Assembly: GCA_902780235.1 (NCBI GenBank)
Contig: CACZEL010000011.1
Span: forward strand, 1-64,000
DNA from: an uncultured Bacteroidales bacterium
Lineage (GTDB): Bacteria > Bacteroidota > Bacteroidia > Bacteroidales > Paludibacteraceae
Direction of reading: 5' to 3'
Length of the DNA: 64,000 nucleotides
Shown: positions 44,201 to 49,497 of the stretch, piece by piece
How the letters are laid out: every line of letters starts with the position of its first letter
How positions within the stretch are numbered: position 1 is the first letter of the stretch
Made by a program: the position numbers and the translations under genes
Notes under the pieces: model-generated
What the model was told of the DNA's origin: nothing
Seen by the model: the letters and a program-made list of their open reading frames with translations, nothing else
The model's database searches: none

Positions 44201-46486
44201 AGTAATGTTTCCTGTATTGATGGTTCCGCCGTTCGTATTCAACGTTACGGTATAAACCTGTTTCAACGTTGTAAACGCTGCCGATACACCAGTAATACTT
44301 GCTTCGTTGCACGTATTATATGCAGTCACTTTCACTACATAGGTCGTGTTCGAAGTTAAACCTGTAATAGCTTTCGAAGTACCGGTTTCGTTCTCAAATT
44401 CTTTGACTTTGTCATCGCCCTTATAAACCTGTACGGTGTATTTCGCTGCTCCTGCGACTGCAGTCCAGTTAGCCGTTGCAGTCGTTTGTGCAATCAAAGA
44501 AGCTGCACCTACCGTCGGAGTGACGCTTGAGAAGTCCAGGCAAATTGTTAATCCAGTTCCATTAGTCGCCGCACTCTCGCCGCAATCATTCTTCGCCTTA
44601 ACCGACCAAGTATATACACCAACTGCTAATGGATTGAAGGTATAAGAGTTGGTATTAACATCTATCGGTGTTTGAGCTACATTATCTTTGCTATAACTCA
44701 ACTCATATCCGGTAGCGCCGGCAACAGCATTCCAACTCAATACTGTTTTCCCGCGAGTTTCATCTGCATTCAACGTATAACCCAATCCTGTCGGAGCTGT
44801 AGGCAGCGCACAATAGGTTGCCTCTGCCAACACATCACTTGAAGGCATGTTGAACGTGAAAGTTGTAGCCGTTGTAGCCGTAGAAGGAATATCCGAATTG
44901 CCATCTGTCACCGTCCACCCGCTTACTTTGTAACCGGAAGTAGGATGAGCGGTTAGAATAACGGATGTACCCGCTGTGATACAACTTGTTGCAGTTGCTT
45001 CGGTCGTGTTTCCGTTTCCGTCAGAAGTCGTTAATTCAATATCAAAACCGTTAACGGTAGTAAAGTTTGCCTTATCGGAATAGAGATAGTCGCTGGACTC
45101 TTCTGATGCCACCCAATAGTAATAAGTGGTATTTTTGTTAAGACCGGAAATAGTAATATCACCATTTCCGTATAACTTACTACTCCAGTTATTTCCGACG
45201 ACAGCGTCAGGTTCTGCGGAACTATTTGTCGTATAAACAATATAATTATCTCTGCCTGCCGACTCCGACACCGTAAACGTAGCGCCTCCACAACTACTAC
45301 TCTTCAAAACCACAGTAGCCGGCTCTGGCTCTGCAACCTCATAAGTAATAGCAATCGTCTTGATACGTAACTGTTGACTCGTTGTCTGAGTGTTTTGAAT
45401 CGTAAGCGGAGATGAATTTGTACAAGATATAGAATTAATCGTTGCCGTCGTTCCGCTCCAAGACAAAGCGGTAGCACTTCCCGAACCTATCTTATATTTT
45501 GCATCAGAAGTATAACTAGATGTGGCTGTAATTGTAAAACCGGTAATAGTGATTCCGTTAACAGGAGTGATGGTTATTGAACATCCTTTCCCTTGATTAT
45601 TGTAATACAATCGTAGTTCTTTATCGTTACCATTATATGCTGGGTCATTTCCAGAACTGTTTTTCGCTGTAGTGAAAGACAATAAATTAGTTACAGATCC
45701 AGAGGTTGCTGTAAAGTTAGTATATGTTCCGGTAGCACCCGTCGCACTTCCCCATCCAAGGGTATAGGTATTTCCACTACCACCACCGCCTCCGGCAGAA
45801 TTTACCGTAATAGCTTGGTCTACAGATTTACCACCATACGTAATAGTTACCTTATTATTTCCGGTCGTCAATGCCGTAGATGTCGTCGGTGAAAAACTAA
45901 AATCTCCTGAATGATTGTCATAATCTACATCTTCCGTCGAACTATTGGACATCGTTTTCGTAATCACCAATCCCGCAGGAGCAAAATATTCCCCTTCCGT
46001 ATATGTTGTCTTTGTCGGCGCTGTCTTGACCGCAATCGAAGAAAGGGTCGGTTCTGGTGACCCACCTGTAGAGTAGGTGACAACAATAGTCGAGATCTTT
46101 GCAGTAGTACTGCCGGTAAAAGTAACAGATTCCGCACTACCTTTCCATTGATTATTTGTTAGAGTTCCAGGTGAAGCAGAACCCACTGAACCACTATACA
46201 TTGTAAAGTCTATTTGGGTGATGGTGTTTCCTGAAGCCACAGAAAGGGTCATCTCATCACCGTTGTAGTACCTAACAATGCCCTTACTTGCATAAAAGCC
46301 AGGGCTTGTATTACCTCCACGTTTTGTGACTGTACATGTAACTCCATTAAACTCAGTCGAGACGGATGCATTTGTTGTGGATGCAGTGTTTGCGGAAACA
46401 GACGATAATGTTGCCTCCGTTGCCCACGTGTGCCCAAATCCTACGATAAGGATAAGAAGCAATGAAAATAGTTTGAGTTTTCTCAT
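38288..46486 (-). CDS. Giant secreted repeat protein (2,732 aa), N-terminus inside an invertible segment
   Basis: I start at 46,486, which opens a signal peptide (MRKLKLFSLLLILIVGFG, then HTWAT). The first ~130 residues are a small beta domain that ends at GGSPEPT, encoded by the left inverted repeat. Further modules are Ig-like domains, fibronectin III-like domains (about 395-700; VLSWNAVAGATGYELSY), InlB-type repeats (about 740-995 and 1950-2015), chitobiase C-terminal-like domains (YYTTDGSNP, YYTTDGETP; 1130-1280), and a Big2 domain (1555-1640). The end is YILRGGQMYDVNGKMVK. A surface adhesin is the likely role. The exchangeable N-terminus suggests antigenic or binding variation. Confidence 0.88.
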   Translation of the reverse strand: MRKLKLFSLLLILIVGFGHTWATEATLSSVSANTASTTNASVSTEFNGVTCTVTKRGGNTSPGFYASKGIVRYYNGDEMTLSVASGNTITQIDFTMYSGSVGSASPGTLTNNQWKGSAESVTFTGSTTAKISTIVVTYSTGGSPEPTLSSIAVKTAPTKTTYTEGEYFAPAGLVITKTMSNSSTEDVDYDNHSGDFSFSPTTSTALTTGNNKVTITYGGKSVDQAITVNSAGGGGGSGNTYTLGWGSATGATGTYTNFTATSGSVTNLLSFTTAKNSSGNDPAYNGNDKELRLYYNNQGKGCSITITPVNGITITGFTITATSSYTSDAKYKIGSGSATALSWSGTTATINSISCTNSSPLTIQNTQTTSQQLRIKTIAITYEVAEPEPATVVLKSSSCGGATFTVSESAGRDNYIVYTTNSSAEPDAVVGNNWSSKLYGNGDITISGLNKNTTYYYWVASEESSDYLYSDKANFTTVNGFDIELTTSDGNGNTTEATATSCITAGTSVILTAHPTSGYKVSGWTVTDGNSDIPSTATTATTFTFNMPSSDVLAEATYCALPTAPTGLGYTLNADETRGKTVLSWNAVAGATGYELSYSKDNVAQTPIDVNTNSYTFNPLAVGVYTWSVKAKNDCGESAATNGTGLTICLDFSSVTPTVGAASLIAQTTATANWTAVAGAAKYTVQVYKGDDKVKEFENETGTSKAITGLTSNTTYVVKVTAYNTCNEASITGVSAAFTTLKQVYTVTLNTNGGTINTGNITSYTETEGATLPTDVTKTGYNFDGWFDNSDLEGDAVNSIATTATGNLTFWAGWSAKSYDLSFDKNADDAEGTMNAVSRVFDAAVALPANTFTRDGYQFMGWATTSDGSKAYDDEVSYTMTTEGATLYAVWAPKYTVNWIVNGTTKTTQTAIAGTALTTPYSPMVSDCDNSKAFVGWTETQHYSNETDAPEDLFDYASTLTMPVGGADYYAVFADEEGGTQDAFVNTTFSSKSWETVTEGDATWTSGDDGSQMQSGRGVQVTTTYSGANATTVDSYDAVSSVVITYSTNASKGTGSIAIKVGTTDYTTTNNVTVTGGTTDRTTTFTPSGDAASGAVKMTVTCTENSIYVKSVRINYTEDATVRTNYTTDCSTSLPTCEAPAFDVDEGEYTVVKNVTITCATEDATIYYTTDGSNPATSGTKEIYGSTPVRVDHTLTLKAVAVKENYVNSTVKSAEYTINLPQCATPTFSVEAGRYTETQSVVLSCETEGADIYYTTDGETPTTGSTKYTEAISVATDMTIKAVAIAENTTLSEVASAAYKIVGPGSTLWELVESTNDLNDGDIIVIASNTQGKTTNSTITTSNSANYFGEEVATFSEDKSEITELSEDAQQFTLRKSGNYWTLSNGTQYLKETAVKKLAWDNNAFNWAISIDETTHAATISNSNTAGNRILHNVTNARFTTYSSDLSASMLLPQIYRKTVICVDPETELEFASSVPTAIDASEKAQLATTGGNGNTVTYSVISNNANAASINNENKFSAVVAGTYTVQARQAVSNDFKCAQTTTIDIVVTVAATSVELNKTELSLEEGQFETLVATVKPNDASNKNVTWSVTEGSTIIEVDQTGKVTAKAIGNGTVQVETEDGHFTATCAVTVTAPTPVLTLTADNPLEFGNVEPNLTKDLTINLKGSYLVANATYSITGDDVFTVETALANDVIGTEDGQTLTIRFAPTAEGDKSATITFSSEGAEPVALAVIGTGKKRYTATLHAGNGSVASETIQESSIGSGITLPEATLSQKLQDGGWSFVGWSETELSDETTEVPTTIDAGEYAIAADIDLYAVYTRSNIVEKTASKNSGFGSYSNVTIEEGKPIKFTASSGSGETNHIRVYANATLTVNGNGTTVKKVEFVSLSSYKATNFTVNDVSLTGEVWEGSATSVVFTATKQVRFSSIAVTYQTSEGLYTTYPAELLTVEYALNGGTGNFPSQTVVKGSSYTIEAVEPTKPNHDFIGWNDGSTTYQAAETIEDVQDNITLTAQWDEWAKATTITFKNGETTVDTKENIYKGASYTTPAAPNVDGKLFQGWSDGVNTYAAETEVTMPDDLTEDITITYNALWQDILPTPTAQEITDADLANGEWVLVTAQNQLKEGDVVIIAQAENTESIYAMGNQHVDNAKCWRNQVSVAKSGNKITPTDEVAKLFIQVGYNSKYALYAINGTTGYLFDPQNGNNNYLNTGADLTSAASWNITIDANYIAEIINDASSKKLRYNSTNKDRFSCYSSDANVSLYKWVKKITTNSNVSDVTLTDAVIVEDGATLTINEAATLNNLTVEAGGQVSGGSTLTVNNLTIKTSLGTISGDDNDGGKSGEISNSNITANGDVWIEIELTQASQASFGWYAFSVPFPVNTMNGVYYQNTPLQNEVGYAIMAYHEDERAAGNYAWKKYRETNLVPGMLYIITVGDTDYKTLRFKKAQGTDLIASNSVPVSYTTASGEGASGWNGVGNPNLQVSRQNDYSYLQFLDHDDNCFRPRTAATTNLLVGTAFMVQVAELTESITITTGANTGTGNIALAPAREPKAIENTIFEVKLRNTATGKTEDNLFFTAREDATNEYEIGRDVAKMSMGNAKCAQMWIPAYGTQLCAADFQLVNNQAEYPLTINTPKAGTYSISAQENENATIYLTQNGSIIWNLSMSACELDLAQGLNEGYGLRLVVNAPAVVTGVDQIDAKAGAQKVIIDEHVYILRGGQMYDVNGKMVK
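46046..46067 (-). repeat. 22-bp inverted repeat, left copy (candidate invertase site)
   Basis: The minus strand begins AGGTGGGTCACCAGAACCGA and encodes GGSPEPT in frame in the giant gene. The plus-strand copy is at 47,081-47,102, identical over 22 bases. The site has imperfect dyad arms, GGTCGGT and ACCCACC, around a 7-nt centre TCTGGTG, like two half-sites of a serine invertase. Confidence 0.85.
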
Positions 46487-46539
46487 AATGTTATGATATT
46501 TAATGTTTATATGCGTCAATAATTTAAAAACATATTTAT

Positions 46540-47067
46540 ATGAAACACTTTAAACAACTATTTGTTTTTGCTTTGTTAGCCTTTCTTGGCTTCGGGCAAA
46601 TGTGGGCAACAGATCCCGTTACTATTTATTCGGAAACGTTTGGATCTCCGTCTTCTAACACAAATGTATCGTCTTTTTCCGGCTGGTCTGCTGCTGGAAT
46701 TACTTATAGTGGTAGTGCCAAGGTAGGATCAACATCTGGCAATGTTTGCGGTTTGTCTGGAAGTTCTAGCTCTGGATATGTATACATGTCTAGTGCATCT
46801 ATCAAAGAATTGATCATTTCGGGTATTAATACTACTGGATATACAAATATTTCCTTGAGCTATAATTATAAGGGCGGTAGTACAAGTGCAAAATTTACTG
46901 TAGCATATTCTACAGATGGTACAAATTATACAAATTTGAGTTCAAATAATAGTTGCAAAACAACATGGCAAAGCAAGACAGAAGCAACATCGTTACCTGC
47001 GGCATCAAATTTACGTATTAAAATCACTAACACAGCTACAAATTATGAGTATATTTTGACGACTTAG
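46540..47067 (+). pseudogene. Alternative N-terminal cassette (signal peptide and beta domain), frame-broken
   Basis: The ORF of 175 aa has a signal peptide (MKHFKQLFVFALLAFLGFGQ, then MWAT) and a beta-sandwich domain rich in Ser, Thr and Tyr, similar to jelly-roll carbohydrate-binding modules. It stops at TAG 47,065. In the next frame the sequence continues DDLEITGIGGSPEPT into the right inverted repeat, so one base is gained or lost near 47,050-47,060. With the frame restored the cassette would fuse correctly to the giant gene after inversion. It is either a decayed cassette, a reversible off state, or a sequencing error. It is not a complete gene on its own. Confidence 0.7.
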
Positions 47068-47080
47068 AAATCACTGGTAT

Positions 47081-47102
47081 AGGTGGGTCACCAGAACCGA
47101 CC
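47081..47102 (+). repeat. 22-bp inverted repeat, right copy (candidate invertase site)
   Basis: Starts AGGTGGGTCACCAGAACCGA on the plus strand; identical over 22 bases to the complement of 46,046-46,067. Flanks differ directly on both sides, as expected for a recombination site rather than a gene duplication. Confidence 0.85.
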
Positions 47103-47235
47103 GTTTTTCGCAGACCATTCAAAAAAAACTATCAATCAGGACTTTTATATAATATTTATAAAAATTAATGTAAAAAAATTATGGATTTTAATATTTTAAT
47201 ATTAATAATTGAAATTTTGCAATTATTAATAGCTG

Positions 47236-47266
47236 TTTTAGCCTTATTCAAAAAATAAGGCTAAAA
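47236..47266. terminator. Hairpin downstream of the invertase and the cassette
   Basis: Perfect 13-bp stem TTTTAGCCTTATT / AATAAGGCTAAAA with a 5-nt loop. It lies between convergent ends and could stop transcripts from both sides. The rest of 47,103-47,353 is A/T-rich with no gene. Confidence 0.65.
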
Positions 47267-47353
47267 CTAATTGTATTCTCGATTCCCCTTTAGTTTAAGT
47301 GTTTCATAATGTCAATGTTCGTCTCCATCTTTTTTTAGTGCTGATGGATTGCA

Positions 47354-47956
47354 CTATATTTCATTCTTTTGCAAGAATCTTCTCAACGTACTTCGGCTGC
47401 AGTGCATGTGCTGGGCAATCTGGCGCTGCGATTTGCCGGCTGCTAAGGCTTTGCGGATGTACTCCTCTTTGCCGTAGAGCGGATGGACTTCCGGGCGGTT
47501 CTTGCGTCCTTTCGGTCTCCCTACATGCTTGCCCTCTGCTTTTAGTCGTGCTAACGCTTCCCTTGTCCGCTGGCTGATCAGGTTCCGCTCTATCTCTGCG
47601 CTCAGCCCAAAAGCGAATGCCAGCACTTTACTCTGTATATCATCGCCCAAGCGGTAGCCGTCCTTGATCGTCCATACCTTACATCCGCGACGCATGCAGT
47701 AACTCAAGATCTCCATGATCATGTAGAGGTTTCTGCCCAAGCGGCTTAACTCGCTGCAAATAATCAAATCCCCGCTCCCCACATGTTTTACTAACTTTCC
47801 CAAACGACGCTTCGTGTAGGATTTTGTACCGGATACCGTCTCTTCTATCCACCCGTCTATCTCTATCCCCTCTTGTGCGCAGAAGCGGTTGATCTCAAAT
47901 CGCTGGTTCTCCACCGTCTGCTTGTCACTACTTACGCGGATATAGCCATATGTCAT
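47354..47956 (-). CDS. Serine DNA invertase, Mpi/Hin family
   Basis: The 200-aa product has the resolvase/invertase catalytic domain: YGYIRVSSDKQ with the catalytic serine (S9), the ICSELSRLGRN motif near residue 90 and the long E-helix (AFGLSAEIERNLISQRTREALARLKAEGK). After GRPKGRKN comes a helix-turn-helix (SQRQIAQHMHCSRSTLRRFL). Size and order match Hin-type invertases and the Bacteroides master invertase Mpi, which flips promoter segments genome-wide (family knowledge). Here the nearest inverted repeats start 252 bp downstream, making the 46,046-47,102 segment its most likely local target. No attachment sites of a phage or transposon were seen around it. Confidence 0.92.
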   Translation of the reverse strand: MTYGYIRVSSDKQTVENQRFEINRFCAQEGIEIDGWIEETVSGTKSYTKRRLGKLVKHVGSGDLIICSELSRLGRNLYMIMEILSYCMRRGCKVWTIKDGYRLGDDIQSKVLAFAFGLSAEIERNLISQRTREALARLKAEGKHVGRPKGRKNRPEVHPLYGKEEYIRKALAAGKSQRQIAQHMHCSRSTLRRFLQKNEI

Positions 47957-47963
47957 TATTTTT

Positions 47964-47990
47964 GGATCATTTTTGGCTCTTTTGGACTAA
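47964..47990. repeat. 27-bp direct repeat, left copy
   Basis: GGATCATTTTTGG, four bases, TTTGGACTAA. A copy with about three differences lies at 48,543-48,569. It sits immediately upstream of the invertase start. Confidence 0.75.
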
Positions 47991-48007
47991 CCTCTAAAAA
48001 TTTGATC

Positions 48008-48332
48008 TGAGAATTTTGAGAATTTTGAGAATTCTTAGCCGCAAGGGCAACGATTATTTCTCAATTTTCTCACTTTTCTCACTTTTCTCATGTGATTTTT
48101 GCATGAGATTTTTGAGACTTTTGAGACACTTTCGCATAATTTGCTTAATTCGTGTACTTTACAATTGTCTCAATTGTCTCAATTGTCTCATGTAATTTTT
48201 TGCTTTACACTTTTTGCATTTTCTGCACTTTCACTCTCAAAAGTGCAAATAGTGCCAATAGTGCAATGCAAATTTTTGCATGGCGATCTTGACGTTTTTG
48301 GCGATATCGCCAATATCGCCACTTTCGCCAGT
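48008..48332. repeat. Cluster of degenerate nonamer arrays
   Basis: Successive arrays, each of period 9: TGAGAATTT x3 (48,008-48,034); TCTCACTTT-type x4 (48,059-48,094); TTTTTGAGA-type (48,101-48,128); CAATTGTCT x3 (48,162-48,188); AGTGCAAAT-type x3 (48,242-48,268); ATATCGCCA-type x3 (48,299-48,332). Each array has a different unit but the same period. Confidence 0.8.
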
Positions 48333-48542
48333 GCATTTTTGCTCTGTCAGTTTTTACTTGTTAAAGATCACTTTTTATAGCAAAACCTTAGTGATTGCTT
48401 ATATATTGCTTAATCATTCCTTATTCATTCTCGGTCCTCTCTGCCTCTATTCTTGGATGGATCATTGTGTCATTTCTTCCTTTTAATTCTTTTCTCTCTT
48501 CTTTAAATCCGTCCAATCTGTCCCATCTGTGGGAACTTTTTC

Positions 48543-48569
48543 GGATCATTTTTGGTCATTTTGGACTAA
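48543..48569. repeat. 27-bp direct repeat, right copy
   Basis: GGATCATTTTTGG, four bases, TTTGGACTAA; direct copy of 47,964-47,990. Confidence 0.75.
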
Positions 48570-48578
48570 TACGACAAG

Positions 48579-48611
48579 AAAAAAGTTTCCAATCCATCGG
48601 ACCAGAAACTT
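48579..48611 (-). terminator. Terminator of the toxin-antitoxin operon
   Basis: Stem AAGTTTC / GAAACTT (7 bp, 15-nt loop) followed by six T on the minus strand, about 25 bases past the toxin stop. Confidence 0.7.
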
Positions 48612-48634
48612 GTAGAGTATAAAAAATATGGAGA

Positions 48635-48961
48635 TTATTTGCCTATTCTATTAAGAACACGTGTTATGAGAGCCCATGGCCTCATCCTCGTATCCCAGAA
48701 ATCAACAATATAGACCGTGTCTCCATCAATGCGATATATAATCTTGTTTAAACTTTGTATAGATACACTTCTAAACTGCAACGGATTCTTAAGAAAGAGC
48801 CTTTCTTCAGGATAACTCTCGGGGAAAGTCTGAAGCGTCTTGACCACAGCATCAATAGCATCTATAAATGTTGCACAAGCCATTTCTCCATCTCGAAGAC
48901 GGATATACTCAGCTGTTTGGGCAGCACTTAATGTTGCTTCCGGGTGCCAGATAACTGTCAT
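48635..48961 (-). CDS. RelE/ParE-family toxin
   Basis: The 108-aa product has the ParE/RelE pattern: WHPEATLSAAQTAEYI at the first helix, a central FPESYPEERLF, then KIIYRIDGDTVYIVDFWDTRMRPWAL, where the strand with IxRIxxxxxxVxxxxDxRxxP is characteristic. ParE members poison gyrase and RelE members cut mRNA; which applies cannot be told, though the lack of RelE active-site basic residues near the C-terminus favours ParE. Its ATG overlaps the antitoxin stop by four bases (ATGA), the usual coupling in such operons. Confidence 0.85.
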   Translation of the reverse strand: MTVIWHPEATLSAAQTAEYIRLRDGEMACATFIDAIDAVVKTLQTFPESYPEERLFLKNPLQFRSVSIQSLNKIIYRIDGDTVYIVDFWDTRMRPWALITRVLNRIGK

Positions 48962-49089
48962 ACAGCTACAGCTTGAGATTGTTGTGCATACTCACGAATG
49001 AAAGTCATCGAATCATCATGACTGATAAAACGACCATCTTTCATCTCCTGAAAACGTTTTTCTGCTCTTTCATAAAGATATTGCTCCAT
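48958..49089 (-). CDS. Putative small antitoxin (43 aa)
   Basis: The ORF MEQYLYERAEKRFQEMKDGR followed by FISHDDSMTFIREYAQQ lies directly before the toxin with a 4-bp overlap and after a consensus promoter. A helix-rich, acidic and short protein in this position fits a toxin-binding antitoxin. It lacks a recognisable DNA-binding domain, so self-regulation would need another factor, or only the toxin-binding part is present. Member identity rests mainly on position. Confidence 0.75.
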   Translation of the reverse strand: MEQYLYERAEKRFQEMKDGRFISHDDSMTFIREYAQQSQAVAV

Positions 49090-49124
49090 AACTATCAAAT
49101 TTTGTTGTTAAACCTTTGCGACTG

Positions 49125-49156
49125 CAAAGGTACTGCTTTTTTTTGATATATGCAAA
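49125..49156 (-). promoter_or_regulatory. Bacteroidetes-type promoter of the toxin-antitoxin pair
   Basis: TACCTTTG (49,125-49,132) and TTTG (49,153-49,156) on the minus strand, spacer 20. Confidence 0.8.
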
Positions 49157-49217
49157 CTTTTCAATAAAAAAGTGCAAAATTGAAGCATTTTTTATACTCT
49201 ACAACTTGTCAAAGATC

Positions 49218-49254
49218 AAAAAAAAGAAACAAAACCCGATAGTGGTCCTGTTTC
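49218..49254 (-). terminator. Intrinsic terminator of the putative small RNA
   Basis: An 11-bp stem, GAAACAGGACC with GGTTTTGTTTC on the minus strand (two G-U pairs), followed by eight T. Confidence 0.8.
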
Positions 49255-49373
49255 TAAAGTGCGCTATATCCCTACCACGGACGTGAGCCCGGTGGTAAAA
49301 TACTGATATAGAGTTGTTTGTTTCATCATAAAGTAGTGTCTTAACCGTTGGTACTTATGGTGATCGTCAAAAT
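49218..49373 (-). ncRNA. Putative structured small RNA (~155 nt)
   Basis: A consensus promoter (49,380-49,411) reads leftward into a sequence without an ORF and ends at a strong terminator. Between them is a nested stem: CTATATC (49,264-49,270) with GATATAG (49,305-49,311), enclosing TACCAC (49,273-49,278) with GTGGTA (49,292-49,297) and a C/G-rich loop. Promoter, internal fold and terminator together support a real non-coding RNA. I do not recognise the family. It sits upstream of the toxin-antitoxin promoter. Confidence 0.65.
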
Positions 49374-49379
49374 CGGTTG

Positions 49380-49411
49380 CAAAGGTACGAAAATTTTTTG
49401 ATATGTGCAAG
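49380..49411 (-). promoter_or_regulatory. Bacteroidetes-type promoter of the putative small RNA
   Basis: TACCTTTG (49,380-49,387) and TTG (49,408-49,410) on the minus strand, spacer 20, with no start codon or gene nearby. Confidence 0.75.
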
Positions 49412-49497
49412 CCTTTTGGCATATTTTTTTATTTTGTCATTTATACCTGCTAATTATTTACTTTTTATCTAGAAATCGACGAAAAATGGAGTCTCTT

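Larger units (their letters stand above)
46046..47102. mobile_element. Candidate invertible DNA segment swapping the N-terminus of the giant protein
   Basis: About 1,013 bp lie between two perfect 22-bp inverted repeats. The segment contains two divergent gene starts 53 bp apart, each with a signal peptide (ending GFGHTWAT and GFGQMWAT) and a different first domain, both reaching GGSPEPT at the repeat. Inversion would join the second start to the rest of the 2,732-aa gene. A serine invertase gene begins 252 bp beyond the right repeat. No TAnnTTTG promoter box was found in the 53-bp spacer. Confidence 0.78.
47991..48634. other. Gene-free region with many nonamer repeats
   Basis: No credible gene. 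Between the 27-bp direct repeats are at least six short arrays of 9-nt period (see 48,008-48,332); a further pair of similar 9-mers (TCCAATCTG, TCCCATCTG) is near 48,510. The right end carries a toxin-gene terminator at 48,579. Confidence 0.6.

Noticed and set aside
46487..46539. Consensus promoter between the two divergent starts
   Set aside because: I searched both strands for TAnnTTTG and found none; promoters must exist for expression, but I cannot point to one.
46540..47067. Independent small secreted protein gene
   Set aside because: The ORF breaks one base before a natural domain end, and the continued frame runs into the exact inverted repeat; it is better explained as an alternative cassette of the giant gene.
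48008..48332. Possible CRISPR array
   Set aside because: Units are only 9 nt, have no spacers, and change sequence from array to array; no cas genes are nearby.
47964..48569. Insertion sequence bounded by the 27-bp direct repeats
   Set aside because: There is no transposase and no inverted terminal repeat; direct repeats of A/T-rich microrepeat type may arise without transposition.
48099..48622. Plus-strand ORFs of 68-93 aa in the nonamer-repeat block
   Set aside because: They are translations of simple repeats with no start context and no similarity to known proteins that I can see.
49218..49373. 6S RNA or tmRNA identity for the putative small RNA
   Set aside because: There is no long bulged hairpin as in 6S RNA and no tRNA-like ends or tag ORF as in tmRNA; I leave it unnamed.
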